Origin: Acanthosepion pharaonis
Lineage: Eukaryota; Mollusca; Cephalopoda; Sepiida; Sepiidae
NCBI GenBank assembly: GCA_903632075.3
Contig: CAHIKZ030001779.1
Span: forward strand, 3,807,501 to 3,871,500
Direction of reading: 5' to 3'
Length of the DNA: 64,000 nucleotides
The position numbers and the translations under genes were made by a program. The stretch's first letter is position 1, and each line of letters starts with the position of its first letter. This document shows, piece after piece, positions 9,150-20,773 of the stretch. Under the pieces are notes generated by a model. That model saw only the letters and a list, made by a program, of their open reading frames with translations. It ran no database searches and had not been told where the DNA came from.

Positions 9150-11204
9150 TCATTTCTAAAAGAAAATATGAAAAAACAATTTTGGAAAATAGTGTTTCTT
9201 GACTTCACAAAACCTAGAGAGAATAAGGAATGGATTCATAACATGGATTGTTTTTTTTTTGCTGTTTTTTTACAGCAATTAATGAAAGTTGTTTTCAAAC
9301 CAATTATCCTGGTAGAACTAACAATTTTATGAACATAAATCCATTATCTCTACATATACTCACAGTTGTGATATTTTTTATTCATGTAAACAAACCAATT
9401 TGTTATTTTTAAATACCATGATATTATTAAGCTTTGCAATTCAAACCAGTAATGTTCATCTAGGCTGTTCTACTCGCAGACCCTATGCCCTCGTTCATGA
9501 TGTCTGCCTGTCTTGGAATTTGAAACCAAATCCAAGTTTAGATTGGACACTTATACAGTCATACCACCCAAGTGCAGACATTTGGTTTAAGGGTCCAGAA
9601 GTTCCACCCTAGATGTTTCAAGAGACACATATGGCCTAGTGGATTAAAGAATTGGTTAAAACATATTTGGTTCTATGGCAGTTGTGGAATCAACTCCTGG
9701 ATTTGATGATGCTAAAAAGTCAGTGGAAGAAATGGACAAATGAGTATATCATATATCTTCCAAGCATGGAAAACAAGATGAGAATAATCAACTGAATTGA
9801 ATTGGTTCAGTTCAGAAATCCAAAGAAGTTTATCAAGTACAAAGACAGACACCTGATAACAACTTGAGGACACAACAGCCAAAACATTGTGATCCTAACA
9901 ACCATGCTGGTCCAAATACCAAGCATATAATAGGTCTTCATTTCAAAAATTCTGATAGAAATAATGATATGTTTTTACTTTATATACACACATATATACT
10001 TAAATTATGTACACAAACATTAAAAATTTTCAACAATTTTAAAGTTTCTGAAATTCTATATATAGATACATACATAAATAGACATATTCATATTTGCATG
10101 CCAACATACATATTCACACATTCATAAAGAGCTTTTACTCTATAATTGATATTCTTATTAAATTTTGGTATATTAATGAGAAAAGCATACACATACAGAG
10201 ACACAGTTTGATTATTACCAAAAATGCAATAGTATCTAATGTCTATACTTATAATTAATAATAATTCCTAATTTAATTATACTGAAAGAAAAGTGTTTTA
10301 TTCCTCATCACAGTGATCAAACTTACTAATAAAGTAACATTGAATAACTGACTTTAAAAAATATACATTTTCTTTTGCATGTACAAAAGTTGTTTCCCGT
10401 TCCAATTTTTTCTTTCAGAATCAAATTATGGACATTAAAAGACTTGAAATATCCCCTATCCACCATTACATTGTTCAATTTATTCCAGGCTATTTTTGAC
10501 AGATGCCTGAATGGAGAAAGTTGGAAAATCTATTCTTGATATTTTTCTCAATTATTACAAATTAGATCAAATTGAGACGGAAAATATTATTTTATGCTAA
10601 ATGTGACTAAATGATTCTTTCATATTAAATGATCTGATCAAGTGTTGGAAGAAAGTATTCATTAAAACTGTTCAACTGAAAATGTCAATTCCTTGAAATC
10701 TCAGCAAAATGATAAAAATTAGATATGATTTACTGTTCAAGATACATCAATATATTTTATGCATTCAAATCTTCATATAAGTCTGACAAAATTTATCATA
10801 AAATCATTTATCATGAAATTGTCTATTTGAAAATACATATTTATCATGGCATTCAATACTACAGGCCTACACATGGTGCAACTAAGGGTCAAAACTTGAG
10901 GCCTATTTGAAAATGCTTGAATTTCAAAAAAGTTTGTGAGAAAAGTTAACTTTTTTAATTACTTTGATATTTTCACCCATATTTTTTTTTTCTTTTGAAT
11001 CAAATTAACACCAAATAAAGCAGTAAAGCCACTAAGACACAAGGGGTTACTGCATATGAGAGAATTAGAAAACAGGAGCATTATTGAGGAGTGACAACAA
11101 TAGAAGAGTAATCAGGAAGACAGTAGATAATGATTGACATTGCATTTAATTTTTTGAAGATCAAAGTTGACTGGAAAACAAAAAGTGCAAGAGATTTCCA
11201 TTAA
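9150..11204. other. AT-rich sequence; possible SINE remnant near 9,634-9,705
   Basis: TGGCCTAGTGGATTAAAG at about 9,634 looks like a tRNA-type A box, and GTGGAATCAACTCCTGG about 45 bases later could be a worn B box. This is weak and may be chance. The rest has no coding potential and no repeat that I can see. Confidence 0.3.
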
Positions 11205-11995
11205 TGTGAAATGTCAGAGAAGAAACTGTTAGCATAGAACATACATTTACATCTAGACATTTCAACTGTAAGATAATGAGAGATTGCCACTAATTTAGTA
11301 GTATGCTTAAAATCATAAAGTCAAATGCCTTAGATGTCCAAAGCAACAGACCAAGCTTTATCATTCTTATCTAAAGTTTAATAAATCTTTCCCTATTAAC
11401 TGTTAATACATCAGCAGATGACCTAAAGAAACAAAAGCCATGTTGCTTATCTGAAAGAAGACACTGTGATGTGAGATGCTTGATTAGAACCTCTCCACAA
11501 GAAAAAAGTGCAACTGTTAGCATAGAACTTCCAGTGACATCTAGCCAATTCAACTGTAAACCAACGGGATCTTGTTATTAATCTAGTACTGCACTTAAAT
11601 TCATAAAGTTTGGGTAACATAGCAAAGTGGTCATCTGAACAATTACCATGAAAGTACTTATAGAGAAGGTACAGTGAAGCAACTTTATGGTAGTGGGAAA
11701 GTGACTGAAGAGTTGCAAAGTCAGGACCAATAATATTGCTAATTCAGCTTTGGATTTTATTAAAAATCTCTAAATATAAAGCAGGAACACCAGACCAAGT
11801 ATGGCAGCAATATTCAAGGTATGGATGAATAGTAAACATAGATATATAAAATAGATTCAGTGATTGAACAATTGTTTAGCATCATACAGTGAACCAATTT
11901 TCTTAACAGCATACCTAGGGATAATAATATGTTAAAAGTTAAAGAAATGAAAATACATATTTTTGGTGTGAGTATTGGCAGATATAAAGAGGAAG
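11205..11995 (-). pseudogene. rearranged pair of Jockey-like LINE fragments
   Basis: Read on the minus strand, the first part (about 11,990-11,495) is the C-terminal region of the family seen at 31 kb. It has LNIAAILGLVF in the place of IEYCCHIWSG, then a FYKYFHGNCSDE-like block, then a SLEVLC/SMLTV block. It is followed at once by an N-terminal RT piece, LLSDKQHGF..FRS with DVLT, then ALDI.KAFD. That piece jumps straight to another copy of the C-terminal block (about 11,320-11,210, MSRCKCMFYANSFFS). The C-terminal block therefore occurs twice, at 11,210-11,320 and 11,495-11,615. The second copy has lost everything between RT motif 2 and the C-terminus. Many stops; no ends. Confidence 0.65.
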
Positions 11996-12699
11996 CAAAA
12001 ATTCTGGTAAAATTTATGATTCACATAATGTTGAAATTTTGTTAAACAAAAGTTTTTTTTCAGATTATACAAAAGTGTATGAAATTTCCAAAACTGAGTT
12101 GGTTCTTCATTATATGCATTTTAATCTTTGAATTAATTACCCACCTTAAAACTATTTAAATGAAACAAAAACCATATAGAAATGAATTGTGAAAGAATAA
12201 TATGACATGAAACAAAATAAATATGAAGGTAACTTATTGTTTAGAAATGAACTAAGCTACTGTAATGCTGACTTATTGTCATATACATTTTCATGATTAG
12301 AGAAAAAATACCTAAAAAAATAGAATAAGACCATTAAAAATATGTGGTTTAGCAGAGCATGGTAAGAGTTAACATCTGATTTACAATATCTAAAAATATT
12401 GGATTAAATTTATTAAATTTAATTATGACATTAACTTTACATAACTTTCTTATGAAATGGCTTTCATTAATCTTGTATTATAACAATATTACATTTGCTC
12501 CTATTTGTTTTTTAATGGTAAACTAAACTAAAATTCAACATTTTAGAAAGAAAAACACTAATTACTCACAAAAATTAAATTTTATCTTAGAACTTGATAG
12601 TCATTTTGCTCATTTCAGCTATATACTCAATTTATCCTTGAAAATAGTCAGTGTTAGTGCATTCACATCATCACTAGTTAAGTAATTTCACTTGTCATT
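11996..12699. other. AT-rich sequence, nothing recognised
   Basis: No supported feature. Confidence 0.5.
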
Positions 12700-13460
12700 G
12701 CTCCATGGGACTAAAAGAACTTGGATCTTGCAACTGTTTCAAAGTGTTATTTAATCAATTTGTGTGAGTGATTATGCATCCTCCTCTTTGAAACTTCACT
12801 TGCATTTTATAATAGTCATTCAGTATTTTGTATACCTCACAGAGATTATTGACTTGGCATCTTGACAGAAGGGATGGCATATTGATTATCTTGTAACTAG
12901 TGATGCACCTGTTCTGGGCTGATTATAATAAGTTGATATCTCTTTTCTAATATGAGCTCCAGATAACTAGAGTTTTTAACTTTTTAGAGTAAGATTCATA
13001 AAGCAACATTTGATCAGAACTGTCCTCTAATTGGCCTTCTTTAAAATATATGATCTTGAAGATAAATCATGTGAAACTAAAATAACCAAGTCTCTTTGTT
13101 CTTTCACTTGTTTGAGGCAAACTCCATTTGGTAGTTTGTAAGTGTATTTCAACTTGACTCTGATCTTCACCACAATAAACTTTCGTGCATCAAATTTTAG
13201 AAGCCATAATGAACTCAAAACCAAAAGTGAATTCAAATTATCCCAAAGTAATATGCCGTCATTTTTGTCAATAATGCAATGATATAGCTTAGTGTTGTCA
13301 GCAAATAACTTGGGGTGTTGTTTTACATAGATCAAAAACAGCCTTGATTCCAAAATGGAGCCTTGTGTGATGCCACTAATAACTCTCTGCCAAGCTTGTA
13401 GTACAAGTTCCCTTCATGAAAGGTGGAATGATTTGATCCATCCCATAAATTTGGCATGGT
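12700..13460 (-). pseudogene. CR1/L2-like LINE reverse transcriptase fragment
   Basis: The minus strand reads GITQGSIL then FLIYV (the RT turn, normally GVPQGSVLGPLLFLIYIND). Then come KLFADNTKLYHCI (FADDTK active site with D to N), LNSLLVLSSLWLLKFDARKF and LKQVKEQRDLVILVSHDL. The last matches the E.DLGV.V..DL block that follows the active site in CR1-group elements. The 108-residue open frame ends at 13,027, and more decayed thumb sequence continues to about 12,700. The second catalytic D is kept but the first is changed to N, so it is dead even apart from its truncation. It is a different family from the Jockey-like pieces nearby. Confidence 0.75.
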
Positions 13461-14536
13461 GGTTGATGCTTTTTTTTTTTTTGCGCATGCATGGTAGCAT
13501 TATTTTACTGAGGTAAGAAAGGGTGTAACTTGTCAAAACTGATAGGGAATCACAAAAAATTACCATATTTTGAGGCCTACTATATTCAACCCAATCTTGG
13601 ATTTGTTTTTTTGGGGGGGATCAGGTTACAGTCAAGTGAGAAATAATGGGTTTGGTAATGTTGTTAAACTGTATTTTCCTTTTGGAAAATTTTTATTGTT
13701 AGTTTTCCTTTTCAATTGGGAACCTTTTTCTTTTCATTACCTTCCCATCAGCTTAGTCTGAATTTATTTTATTTTTAAGAGTAAAACATTTTAGTTACAA
13801 GTTTATTTTGCCATCAAACTTTTTTTATTTTTTATTTTAACTGTTTTTGTTTTATTAATGAAATTGTTTATTTTGTACTAGGTACAGTTGAATTGCATCT
13901 TTCATTCTAGCTTTTTTGTTGTATTCCTCTCTGCTAAAGGCAATTTCTTTCTTTAACTGTTTTTATTTCAATTTTACATATGAGAAAACAAAAAAAAATC
14001 TAGACCTTTTTCTGTTGCTGTTAAATTTTCCTTTTAAATTATGACTAACATGAAGCAATCAAAAAGGACTTTTTCTGGGACTGTCTTTGAGCTGAAAACA
14101 ACACAGCTGAACAGACTGTGGTGCAGTGGTTGAGGAGTTACCCAGTAGGTGAAAGTTCACCCATACATCCCAAATGCATCATGAACTTAGAATTCTTGTA
14201 GAGAGCCATTAAGACTGGCAGTCAATTGGTAGACTCTCAACACTACCCATCCTATGTAAAGATTCAGTTTTAGCTGGGGACCAAAAAAAAGCATCTGCTA
14301 TGTAACAGAGAATCAGATCAACAGAGACTCAGAGTTGGTTGCATATGGTGCTTACAGTCGGTGACACTGACTATTTGTATATGAATAATACTGAGCAGGT
14401 ATTAGCCAACAGTCAGCCTGGATCAGGGATTGGGAAAGTGCTATATGACATCAGTTCTTTTTCAGTCAAGAACAAGTAGTCTCAATGTGCACAACATTTT
14501 CACATCAGTTGATTTCAAGTTATTCTTCAAAAGTAA
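13461..14536. other. T-rich sequence; possible piggyBac remnant at 14,330-14,490
   Basis: Mostly T-rich with no features. From about 14,340 the plus strand can be read as a VLTVGDTDYLYMN-like stretch and then EQVLANSQPGSGIG. This vaguely recalls the part of piggyBac-type transposases just before the FDNFFTS motif. I would not rely on it. Confidence 0.25.
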
Positions 14537-14842
14537 ATGTTAAACTTTGCCTGTGTTTGTTATTGTCATGTTTGTGTATCCATTTTTGCCTTTAGTATTC
14601 TTTCTGTTGAATTGTTTTATTGTATGTGGTGCCATGGGAACACCACCATTATGGCAGATTCCCAACAACAAGCAGCAAGCCCTTCAGCATGGGCAGTGAA
14701 TAGACCAAAAAAGAAAGGGCTGGATTACAGCAGCCTGAAAGATCAATATGAGAAATTTATCACAGACAATGAACTGATACTGATGCCCTTGCTAATGGAG
14801 GCAGTTAATACAAGAACCCTGTTGACCATGGACATTTTTTAG
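14537..14842 (+). CDS. hypothetical short ORF, unrecognised
   Basis: A 101-residue frame whose second half (from MADSQQQAASPSAW) is hydrophilic and ends soon after LLMEAVNTRTLL. I do not recognise it. The first half looks like chance translation of T-rich DNA, and the ATG at 14,651 is a more natural start. It sits in the GC-richer stretch (about 14,640-15,240) ahead of the decayed gypsy element. It could be part of that element's leader or of another transposon. It could equally be meaningless. Confidence 0.2.
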   Translation: MLNFACVCYCHVCVSIFAFSILSVELFYCMWCHGNTTIMADSQQQAASPSAWAVNRPKKKGLDYSSLKDQYEKFITDNELILMPLLMEAVNTRTLLTMDIF

Positions 14843-15640
14843 AGAAAACGATTTCGCACGCCTTCTAACATTGTCCTCAGGTGCGCCCAATCTTGGACTA
14901 TGTCAGCGAGTTGACGGCTCGTATCGGTCCCGAAAATCTTGTGCTCATCAATCTCCCATACATGTGCGATAATGTTTCGCCCCCGTATTCTAGGGTGAAA
15001 CAAATGGTGTTTCTAATGCTGCTAGCCGTAGCAAAACAGTGATTTGGACAACACAACTGGAGGGAATCTCCAGTTTGTTTTTGGCCGTCTTTTCATCTTG
15101 ACTGGGTCGGTCGTTGATGTTCCAACTCTGATATTTATTTTATTCTTCCCTCTTCGTTAGTGAGTGAGCTTTTTGATTCTGTCTGAAGAGAGAATACAGC
15201 AGACACACTTATTTTTGTAGGGTGGACGGGTCCTACTGACATCTGTTATTTTCAGTTTGATATTTTGTTATATTTATTCATTTATTTTATTTTATTTTTG
15301 TTTTTGGTGTAGTGCATCCCCTCCCTCTCCTTTCATACAATCAGTATATTTTTAATATATTTCTATAACGAACATTTGTACATAAATAAATTCTTATGTC
15401 ATGGGGGTGTTTTTATAGGTTCCCTGTGAATATGGGGTATTGTGTTATATGTAGTAGTGAATGGTGAAGGATGACTTCATATGGTAAATGGGTTAATTGT
15501 AATGAATGGATGGATCGTGAATCTGATTAACTAAGTATAAGATAGTTAAGATAGTTAATGATGACCAGTCTCACCTTGTACCGCAATTATTATATTTTAC
15601 AATAATAAATCATGAACGCTCTCAACGTGCAGACGTCCGA
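14843..15640. other. region upstream of gypsy gag, LTR not identified
   Basis: Base composition changes from GC-richer (to about 15,240) to AT-rich. One would expect the 5' LTR and leader of the gypsy element here, but no sequence here is clearly repeated downstream of pol, and no TGG primer binding site is evident before gag. Confidence 0.4.
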
Positions 15641-15689
15641 AAAACCATACAAGACGAACACAAGCTATTTTAGCAATTGACGGACAATA

Positions 15690-16420
15690 GCAGACACCAA
15701 ATTCGACTTAAAATTAATTCTTGAGTTTGACGATTTTCCAGTAGTTGAATGGATAGAGAAGCTGGAACTCGTTTCCAGGCTATGTGGAGTGAAGTATCTG
15801 GAGCACGTGATCCATTTGAGACTTACGGGCGAAGTATTTGCAGTCTACCAGCAGCTGCGTGACAAAGCAATATCCGACGTTGACCAGATAAAGACTGCCA
15901 GTGTTACAGCCTTTGCTACGGATTCGTTCATGGCGTGCAAACAACTCATGGAGCGGTACCTGCAGTACGGCGAATCCGTCGATGTGTACCTGGCTGAATT
16001 AAAGAAACTCGCGTTCTTGTTGGGCAAAATGAACGACCGTATTCTGGCTTGCGCATTTGTGCACAGGTTACCAGGCGATGTAAAGGGGGCTCTTCGTGCG
16101 TCGTCTAGGATGTACACGCTATCTATCGACCAGCTGCTTGCCCGAGCCGAGGCGTTTATGAGAGACGAAGAGATGGGGGATGTCGTGGTGGCAGCGACAT
16201 CCCGGCCAATGCAAAACATGGACAGTGATGTCAGAAAGTGCTTTAGATGCAATGTCATTAGCCACACGGCGAAAGATTGTCTGAGCCGAGAAAATGACAG
16301 GGGATGAGGACAACTCAGTATCATGCGCTGTTACCGTTGCCATACTGTGGGCCATATGTCTCGAAACTGCCCGGGAAAACATAAGAGTTATGTCAGTGCC
16401 ATTATCTTCTCTAGCCTGTG
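15690..16420 (+). pseudogene. Ty3/gypsy gag (capsid and two zinc knuckles), decayed
   Basis: The open frame of 172 residues (15,789-16,307) is extended upstream in the same frame to about 15,690 by a FDDFPVVEWIEKLEL stretch with no obvious start codon. It is rich in charged helices of capsid type (LMERYLQYGESVDVYLAELK). It ends with the zinc knuckle CFRCNVISHTAKDC, in which the usual glycine before the histidine is a serine. A stop follows. A second knuckle, CYRCHTVGHMSRNC, continues after it in the same frame. Two CX2CX4HX4C knuckles are typical of gag in this gypsy lineage. Codons and GC content are unlike the AT-rich flanks, as expected for a transposed unit. The family is one with many close relatives in flatworms, nematodes and molluscs (recalled, not searched). 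Confidence 0.75.
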
Positions 16421-16439
16421 ATCGTGGTCCAGGTTGATG

Positions 16440-17220
16440 GCTGAACCATGACCGCGCTGGTCGATACTGATTGTTCGCTGTCTATAGCCAGCATAGAGAT
16501 ATACCAATTGTGGAAGCCACTTGGTTTTTACTTCCTGATCATCTCGATCAGAAAAAAGAAACCATGGACAGTGTCATTGAAATGTGCTGAAAATCAGGTA
16601 CCAACTAGCCTACGAAACAAGATAGCAAAGTATCCTGTGTTCGAGCTGGCACGTAAGGAATCTAACCAGGAGTTAGAAGTATGGATGGATAACTGCTTGC
16701 TTATACCATATCCTGAGTGGGGGCTCGGATCTCCCAAGGGTCTTGTTCCACTGATGAGAGCAAGGAAAAGGTACGCCCTGTAATGGATTACAGAGAGTTA
16801 AATGAGTACGTAGACTCGTTCACGGGAATTGTGGATGTCCCTGCAGACAAGGGGGCGCAATGTATCGCTGTTGGAGAGCGTAGCTACAGGTTCACGTACA
16901 CCGGTCACTGTGGCCTTTCCAGACCATGTTACTGAAAGGGTGGAGTTACTACCTTATGCGATTAGGCTTCGGCATCAGTGTGACGCCTATTATAATGAAG
17001 GCAATTATCGAGACTGTGCCGTGGCAGGATGAAGCAATCCAAGATGCCACTTCGGCATATATTGATGACATCCTCAACGAAAGTGTGGTGTCCGTGGCGC
17101 GTGTCAGAAAGCATATGTCTGACTTGGACTAATCTGCAAGGGCCTCGTGATGGTGCAAAAGTGCTTGGTTTGCCAGTCTGTGGGTGGGGAGCGCGGCGTG
17201 CTTCGATGGAAATGAACGAG
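16440..17220 (+). pseudogene. Ty3/gypsy protease and reverse transcriptase, decayed
   Basis: The protease begins with ALVDTDCSLSIAS, where the catalytic DTG is DTD. The RT follows with VFELARKESNQELEVWMDN, PYPEWGLGSPKGLVPL, then in another frame RPVMDYRELNEYVD, LRLGFGISVTPIIMKA and finally AYIDDIL. The last is the YxDD active site with both aspartates intact. These pieces lie in three frames with several stops, and the segment between RELNEYVD and RLGFG is shortened and scrambled relative to the family. It is not functional. It belongs with gag upstream and RNase H and integrase downstream. Confidence 0.75.
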
Positions 17221-17990
17221 TAAGTTCCCAGAGACTCCAACTGTTATCACGCATCGTAATAAGTTCTCTTTCTGCGAAAATCTCGTAGGCCACCTTCCGG
17301 TAGGTGGCTGGCATAGGGCAGCTTCAGCATTCTTGAAGCAACGAGCTACTGCAGTAACTAAATGGTGGAACGACGGAACCTGCGACGTACCCTTGAAGTG
17401 CACGATCCACGAGACGGTGACGAGAGTCCGTCAAGAAAACCCTGCAAGAGGGGGCTGGTGTGTGAGCGGTCATGAAATGACAGTGTGGGTGGATGCAAGT
17501 TCTCTTGCTACTGGTGAGGCATTGGAAGTGAATGGAGACATTGTGGAGGACGCATGCTGTTTTCGTCGCAACGGTGACACTCAACTTATCAATCTAGCCG
17601 AGCTCAAGGTAATGTTAAAGGGCATAAATGAAAGTGTTACGCCTCTTCACCGATTCCGCATGTACTCACCACTGGATCAACGACACCTTGACCGAAAAGG
17701 CGCGTCTGAAAACGAAGACAGCGTGTGAAGTCGACTGGAGACTCTTCAGGCGCTAATTGCGTAGTATGGCTTCACCTTAGATGTAAGACTGACAAAATTC
17801 AACCAAAATCAAGTTGAAAAACTTACCAGAATTTCACAGAGGTGGTTAGATTTGTTGAAGAAGGACACTGAATCTATCCTCTCAGCATGTGGTGCAGCCA
17901 TGTGAGAGCAGCGTCCATGCCAAATAATGGAAATACATCAACGTAGCGGTCACCCTGGTGTTAAGCGTACCACTTTGTCAGACGAGTACC
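17221..17990 (+). pseudogene. Ty3/gypsy RNase H and start of integrase, interrupted
   Basis: A 131-residue frame (17,333-17,728) includes KQRATAVTKWWNDGT and then MTVWVDASSLATGEALEVNG, which is the start of the RNase H domain with its first catalytic D. It goes on with NLAELKVMLKGIN with the second acidic residue. After a frame change come the linker QRWLDLLKKDTES and the integrase zinc-binding start HQRSGHPGVKRT. The frame breaks at about 17,990, where the 1.4-kb insertion begins. Integrase resumes at about 19,370. Confidence 0.7.
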
Positions 17991-18360
17991 TGGTATGGAA
18001 TTAACATTAATTCCATTTATAATTTTACGCGCGCGCGAGTTTCCTCCCTTCCTTTCACACTCGTGCGTGTGTGCGCGCGTGTTTTCACCCCTACCTTTCA
18101 CTCACAGCTAAACATAGCAGTAAGCTCCCTTTTAGCTGCTACTGATTAACTCATGATAGATTTTGAATTTTTCCCGCGCGTTTCGCAGCGTCTCAAACGG
18201 CCAGCGTTTGCAAGCCAGTTGTTTCCGGTCCTCAACCTGAGTAGACGGGCAACTCATTTATTCCGTGCCCTTAATCCATATGCGGGCCGGAATATCTTAT
18301 TTTTCAACAATGTCGACTGCACCCTCTACCAAGACTTTTTCTCCTTTTGAAGCTGCCAAC

Positions 18361-18660
18361 AGGTCGGACCTTTTTCTCCGTTTTCCACTGGAAGATGTTT
18401 TAGAGATACGCGACACTGTCGCGAGCAAAAGTTCGTATGCAACTAATGGCGTATTTTTATCCCTCGACAGGGGCCTAATAAGTATAGGCAGGGATGTCCT
18501 ACTGAACGAACAAATTGCTAATCACAGGTCAGGACCTTTTTCTCCGTTTTCTACCAGAAGACGTTTTTAGAGACACACGACACTGTCGTCGGCAGAAACT
18601 TCGTGTTCAACAGGTGACTTAAACTTACCCCTGGCTTCGAACCAAATAATACAGGCAGGG
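18361..18660. repeat. tandem duplicate, unit about 166 bp
   Basis: Two diverged copies of a block starting AGGTC(A)GGACCTTTTTCTCCG, at 18,361 and 18,527. Both contain GACACTGTCG about 55 bp in. Part of the insertion in the gypsy element. Confidence 0.7.
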
Positions 18661-18661
18661 A

Positions 18662-18930
18662 TAATATTACCTGTGAACGAAAACATTTTTCGTCTTTCTC
18701 TTTGGGCTCGCCGTAAACCATTCTACAAGACCATGTTTCGTTTCTACCGGCTAGATGCCCACAGCAGTCCAGAACTTTTACCAGCGGCCAACACAATATT
18801 ACCTTTGAACGAAAACATTTTTCGTCTTTCTCTTTGGGCTCGCCGTAAACCATTCTACAAGACCATGCTTCGTCTCTCCCTCGGCTAGATGCCCACAGCA
18901 GTCCAGAACATTTACCAGCGGTCAATTCAA
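18662..18930. repeat. tandem duplicate, unit about 135 bp
   Basis: Two highly similar copies, 18,662-18,796 and 18,797-18,930. Each runs from AATATTACC through GAACGAAAACATTTTTCGTC and GGGCTCGCCGTAAACC to CCACAGCAGTCCAGAAC. The copies are much closer to each other than those of the 166-bp repeat next to them. Confidence 0.85.
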
Positions 18931-19371
18931 TATTTACCGAACATTCTTTATAACTTTGAACCTGTACATTAAAAATATGCATAATCACTTACAACTTAAA
19001 ATATCCACAGTGAGTACTCCTTTCTATCTGTGCGCACATTCTTTTTCCGGAACTGTATAAAACTTTCTTTTCCCGCCTTTGGCCATCTTGTATTTCTATT
19101 TTGGCGCGGAACACTTTTCATTGATCCCTACCTTGGGATGAGTTACTCGTTACTGTTTAATTAAAGTTTTGTTTACTCATGTTTTATAAACAGATGTCTT
19201 TGTCATTTTTATTTCGGCTATCTTAATACCATTTAAATTATGCACTTGTTGATTGACCCCTTTCCTCATTGTTCATTCACGCATATTTATCTTTTTACTT
19301 TGCTTGTAGACTCGGTAGTGTAGTGTGGTGTCTGGCACAAGGCCACTTAGTAATAATCCAGCACTGCACCC

Positions 19372-20297
19372 TACCGGGTCCGCAACACTGGCACAGCTGT
19401 TAAGATGGTAGTTCAGAGGTGTCCATAGATCTGGTACCGGTGCGCTAGCAGAATGGAAGACTAGAGGTTTGCAGTATGTGGTCAAGGCTGGGGATTGATA
19501 TTACGCATTGTGGCCGCAGTCATTACTTGACCTTCACCGACTGTGGGCCAACACGGTTCTCTAACAACAAGATTCTAAGAGTATTATTCGGCAATTGGAG
19601 TCGATATTTTGTGAGAGAGATCCGCCGTACGAAATCCTCACCGACAACGATAATGCGTTCACCAGTAGGTCATTCAGGGCTTTCATAGAGAAATGGGGCA
19701 GCTACACATTCGGTGCACGCATGTACCCTCCGGAAATTGGATAATAGAAAAGTGCCATAGGAGCATAAAACGGATTACGGCGCAGAAGCAGTGCCCCGAA
19801 CAAGAAGCCTTTTACTGGTATAATGCGACATCGTCGACACATCGAGCTCAACTGCACCACTAGAACAATTCATACTTATGAGGTTAGGCTCAAGAGCAGT
19901 GATGATGTACCTGCACAAACAGAGCCCGATACATATGAAGTTGGAGACTTAGTGTGGGTAAGAAAACCCCCAGAACTGATGTACCTCCAAACTTACAACC
20001 GGGAAGGTTAGGGCACCTCGTGGCCATGTAATGGTTAGCAAGCTTGTCTCGCTAGAACAGTTACGACTGAATAGTGAGTTCGATCCTCACTGGGTTCCCC
20101 CTACTTTCGGCCGTGTGCCACATCTAAGCTACGCTTGGAAAAACCTTACAACCGGAAAGGTCACTGGGGTCATCAGTCCACAATCTGTCCTGATTGATGG
20201 CGTGCCAAGTCATGTTAATGACCTCCGACCGACATGGCACCAATACTCTGCCGCAAGCAACGCTGATAATTCATCCATGAACGATGTAGATTCTTGA
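19372..20297 (+). pseudogene. Ty3/gypsy integrase, second part, decayed
   Basis: After the insertion the frame resumes with AVKMVVQRC and SIDLVPVR (normally CQSIDPAPV, the CxxC of the zinc-binding domain). Then come WSRLGIDITHCG and HYLTFTDCGPTRF, with the first catalytic D. In another frame follow EILTDNDNAFTS with the second D and EKCHRSIKRI with the catalytic E. YWYNAT and a chromodomain-like tail, VTGVISPQSVLIDGVP, come next. The DDE residues are all still visible, but stops and frameshifts separate them. The C-terminal motif LTTGKV appears twice, at about 20,000 and 20,145, pointing to a small internal duplication. Confidence 0.75.
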
Positions 20298-20773
20298 ATG
20301 TTCGACGCGCTTCCTGCCGCGATGGAGGCAGATAGCAGCAATAATGAGGATGAAGTACCTACCCCGCAATAAACTGTCCGCCGCCTCCCACCTCATCCTC
20401 TGTCCCGTCAATCACTCCTTGAACAAGGAAACAAGTCCCGCCAAGAGTCCTAAAGCCCCTGATTCATCACCTTCCAAAAGAAGACAGTGTGGTGTTAGGG
20501 TCAAAACAAAAGGTGTCCATCGGTGGAGGCAAAAGAAAAGAGGAAAACAATGCTGTTACACAATACAGGGATGAATATTTGCCGTGTTTCCCGCGACCAG
20601 ACGGAACAAGCAAAGGACTTTAGCCGAAGAATTAAGGATTTTCCTCCTGATTATCCAAATGTGACCAGATTTTGATCGGGAGGACCCAAACAATTTCCCA
20701 AAAGCCAAGAGGCTCCTCACAGCTGTTTGTACCGTAGTGGGAACGCGGTAGATATGGGGTATATAGATACCAT
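20298..20773. other. 3' part of the gypsy element, LTR not identified
   Basis: A basic, serine- and proline-rich frame (20,344-20,574) may be the very end of pol. No sequence here is clearly repeated upstream of gag. The next recognisable unit is an unrelated solo LTR. Confidence 0.4.

Larger units (their letters stand above)
17991..19371. mobile_element. ~1.38-kb insertion inside gypsy integrase, unclassified
   Basis: Integrase coding stops at about 17,990 and takes up again at about 19,370, so this block was inserted. TACCTGGT at the left edge (17,987-17,994) and TACCGGGT at the right (19,372-19,379) could be a worn target duplication, but edges are uncertain by about 8 bp. Just inside the left edge is a perfect inverted repeat, TGGAATTAA-CA-TTAATTCCA. 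The insert has a CpG-rich start (GCGCGCGCGAG), two sets of internal tandem repeats, a TATAAAA at about 19,057 and no coding. It may be a solo LTR with an odd end or another non-coding element. Confidence 0.5.

Noticed and set aside
14537..14842. A 101-residue protein gene with an N-terminal hydrophobic segment
   Set aside because: The hydrophobic part comes from T-rich DNA, no family is recognised and no splice or promoter context supports it. Kept only as a low-confidence ORF.
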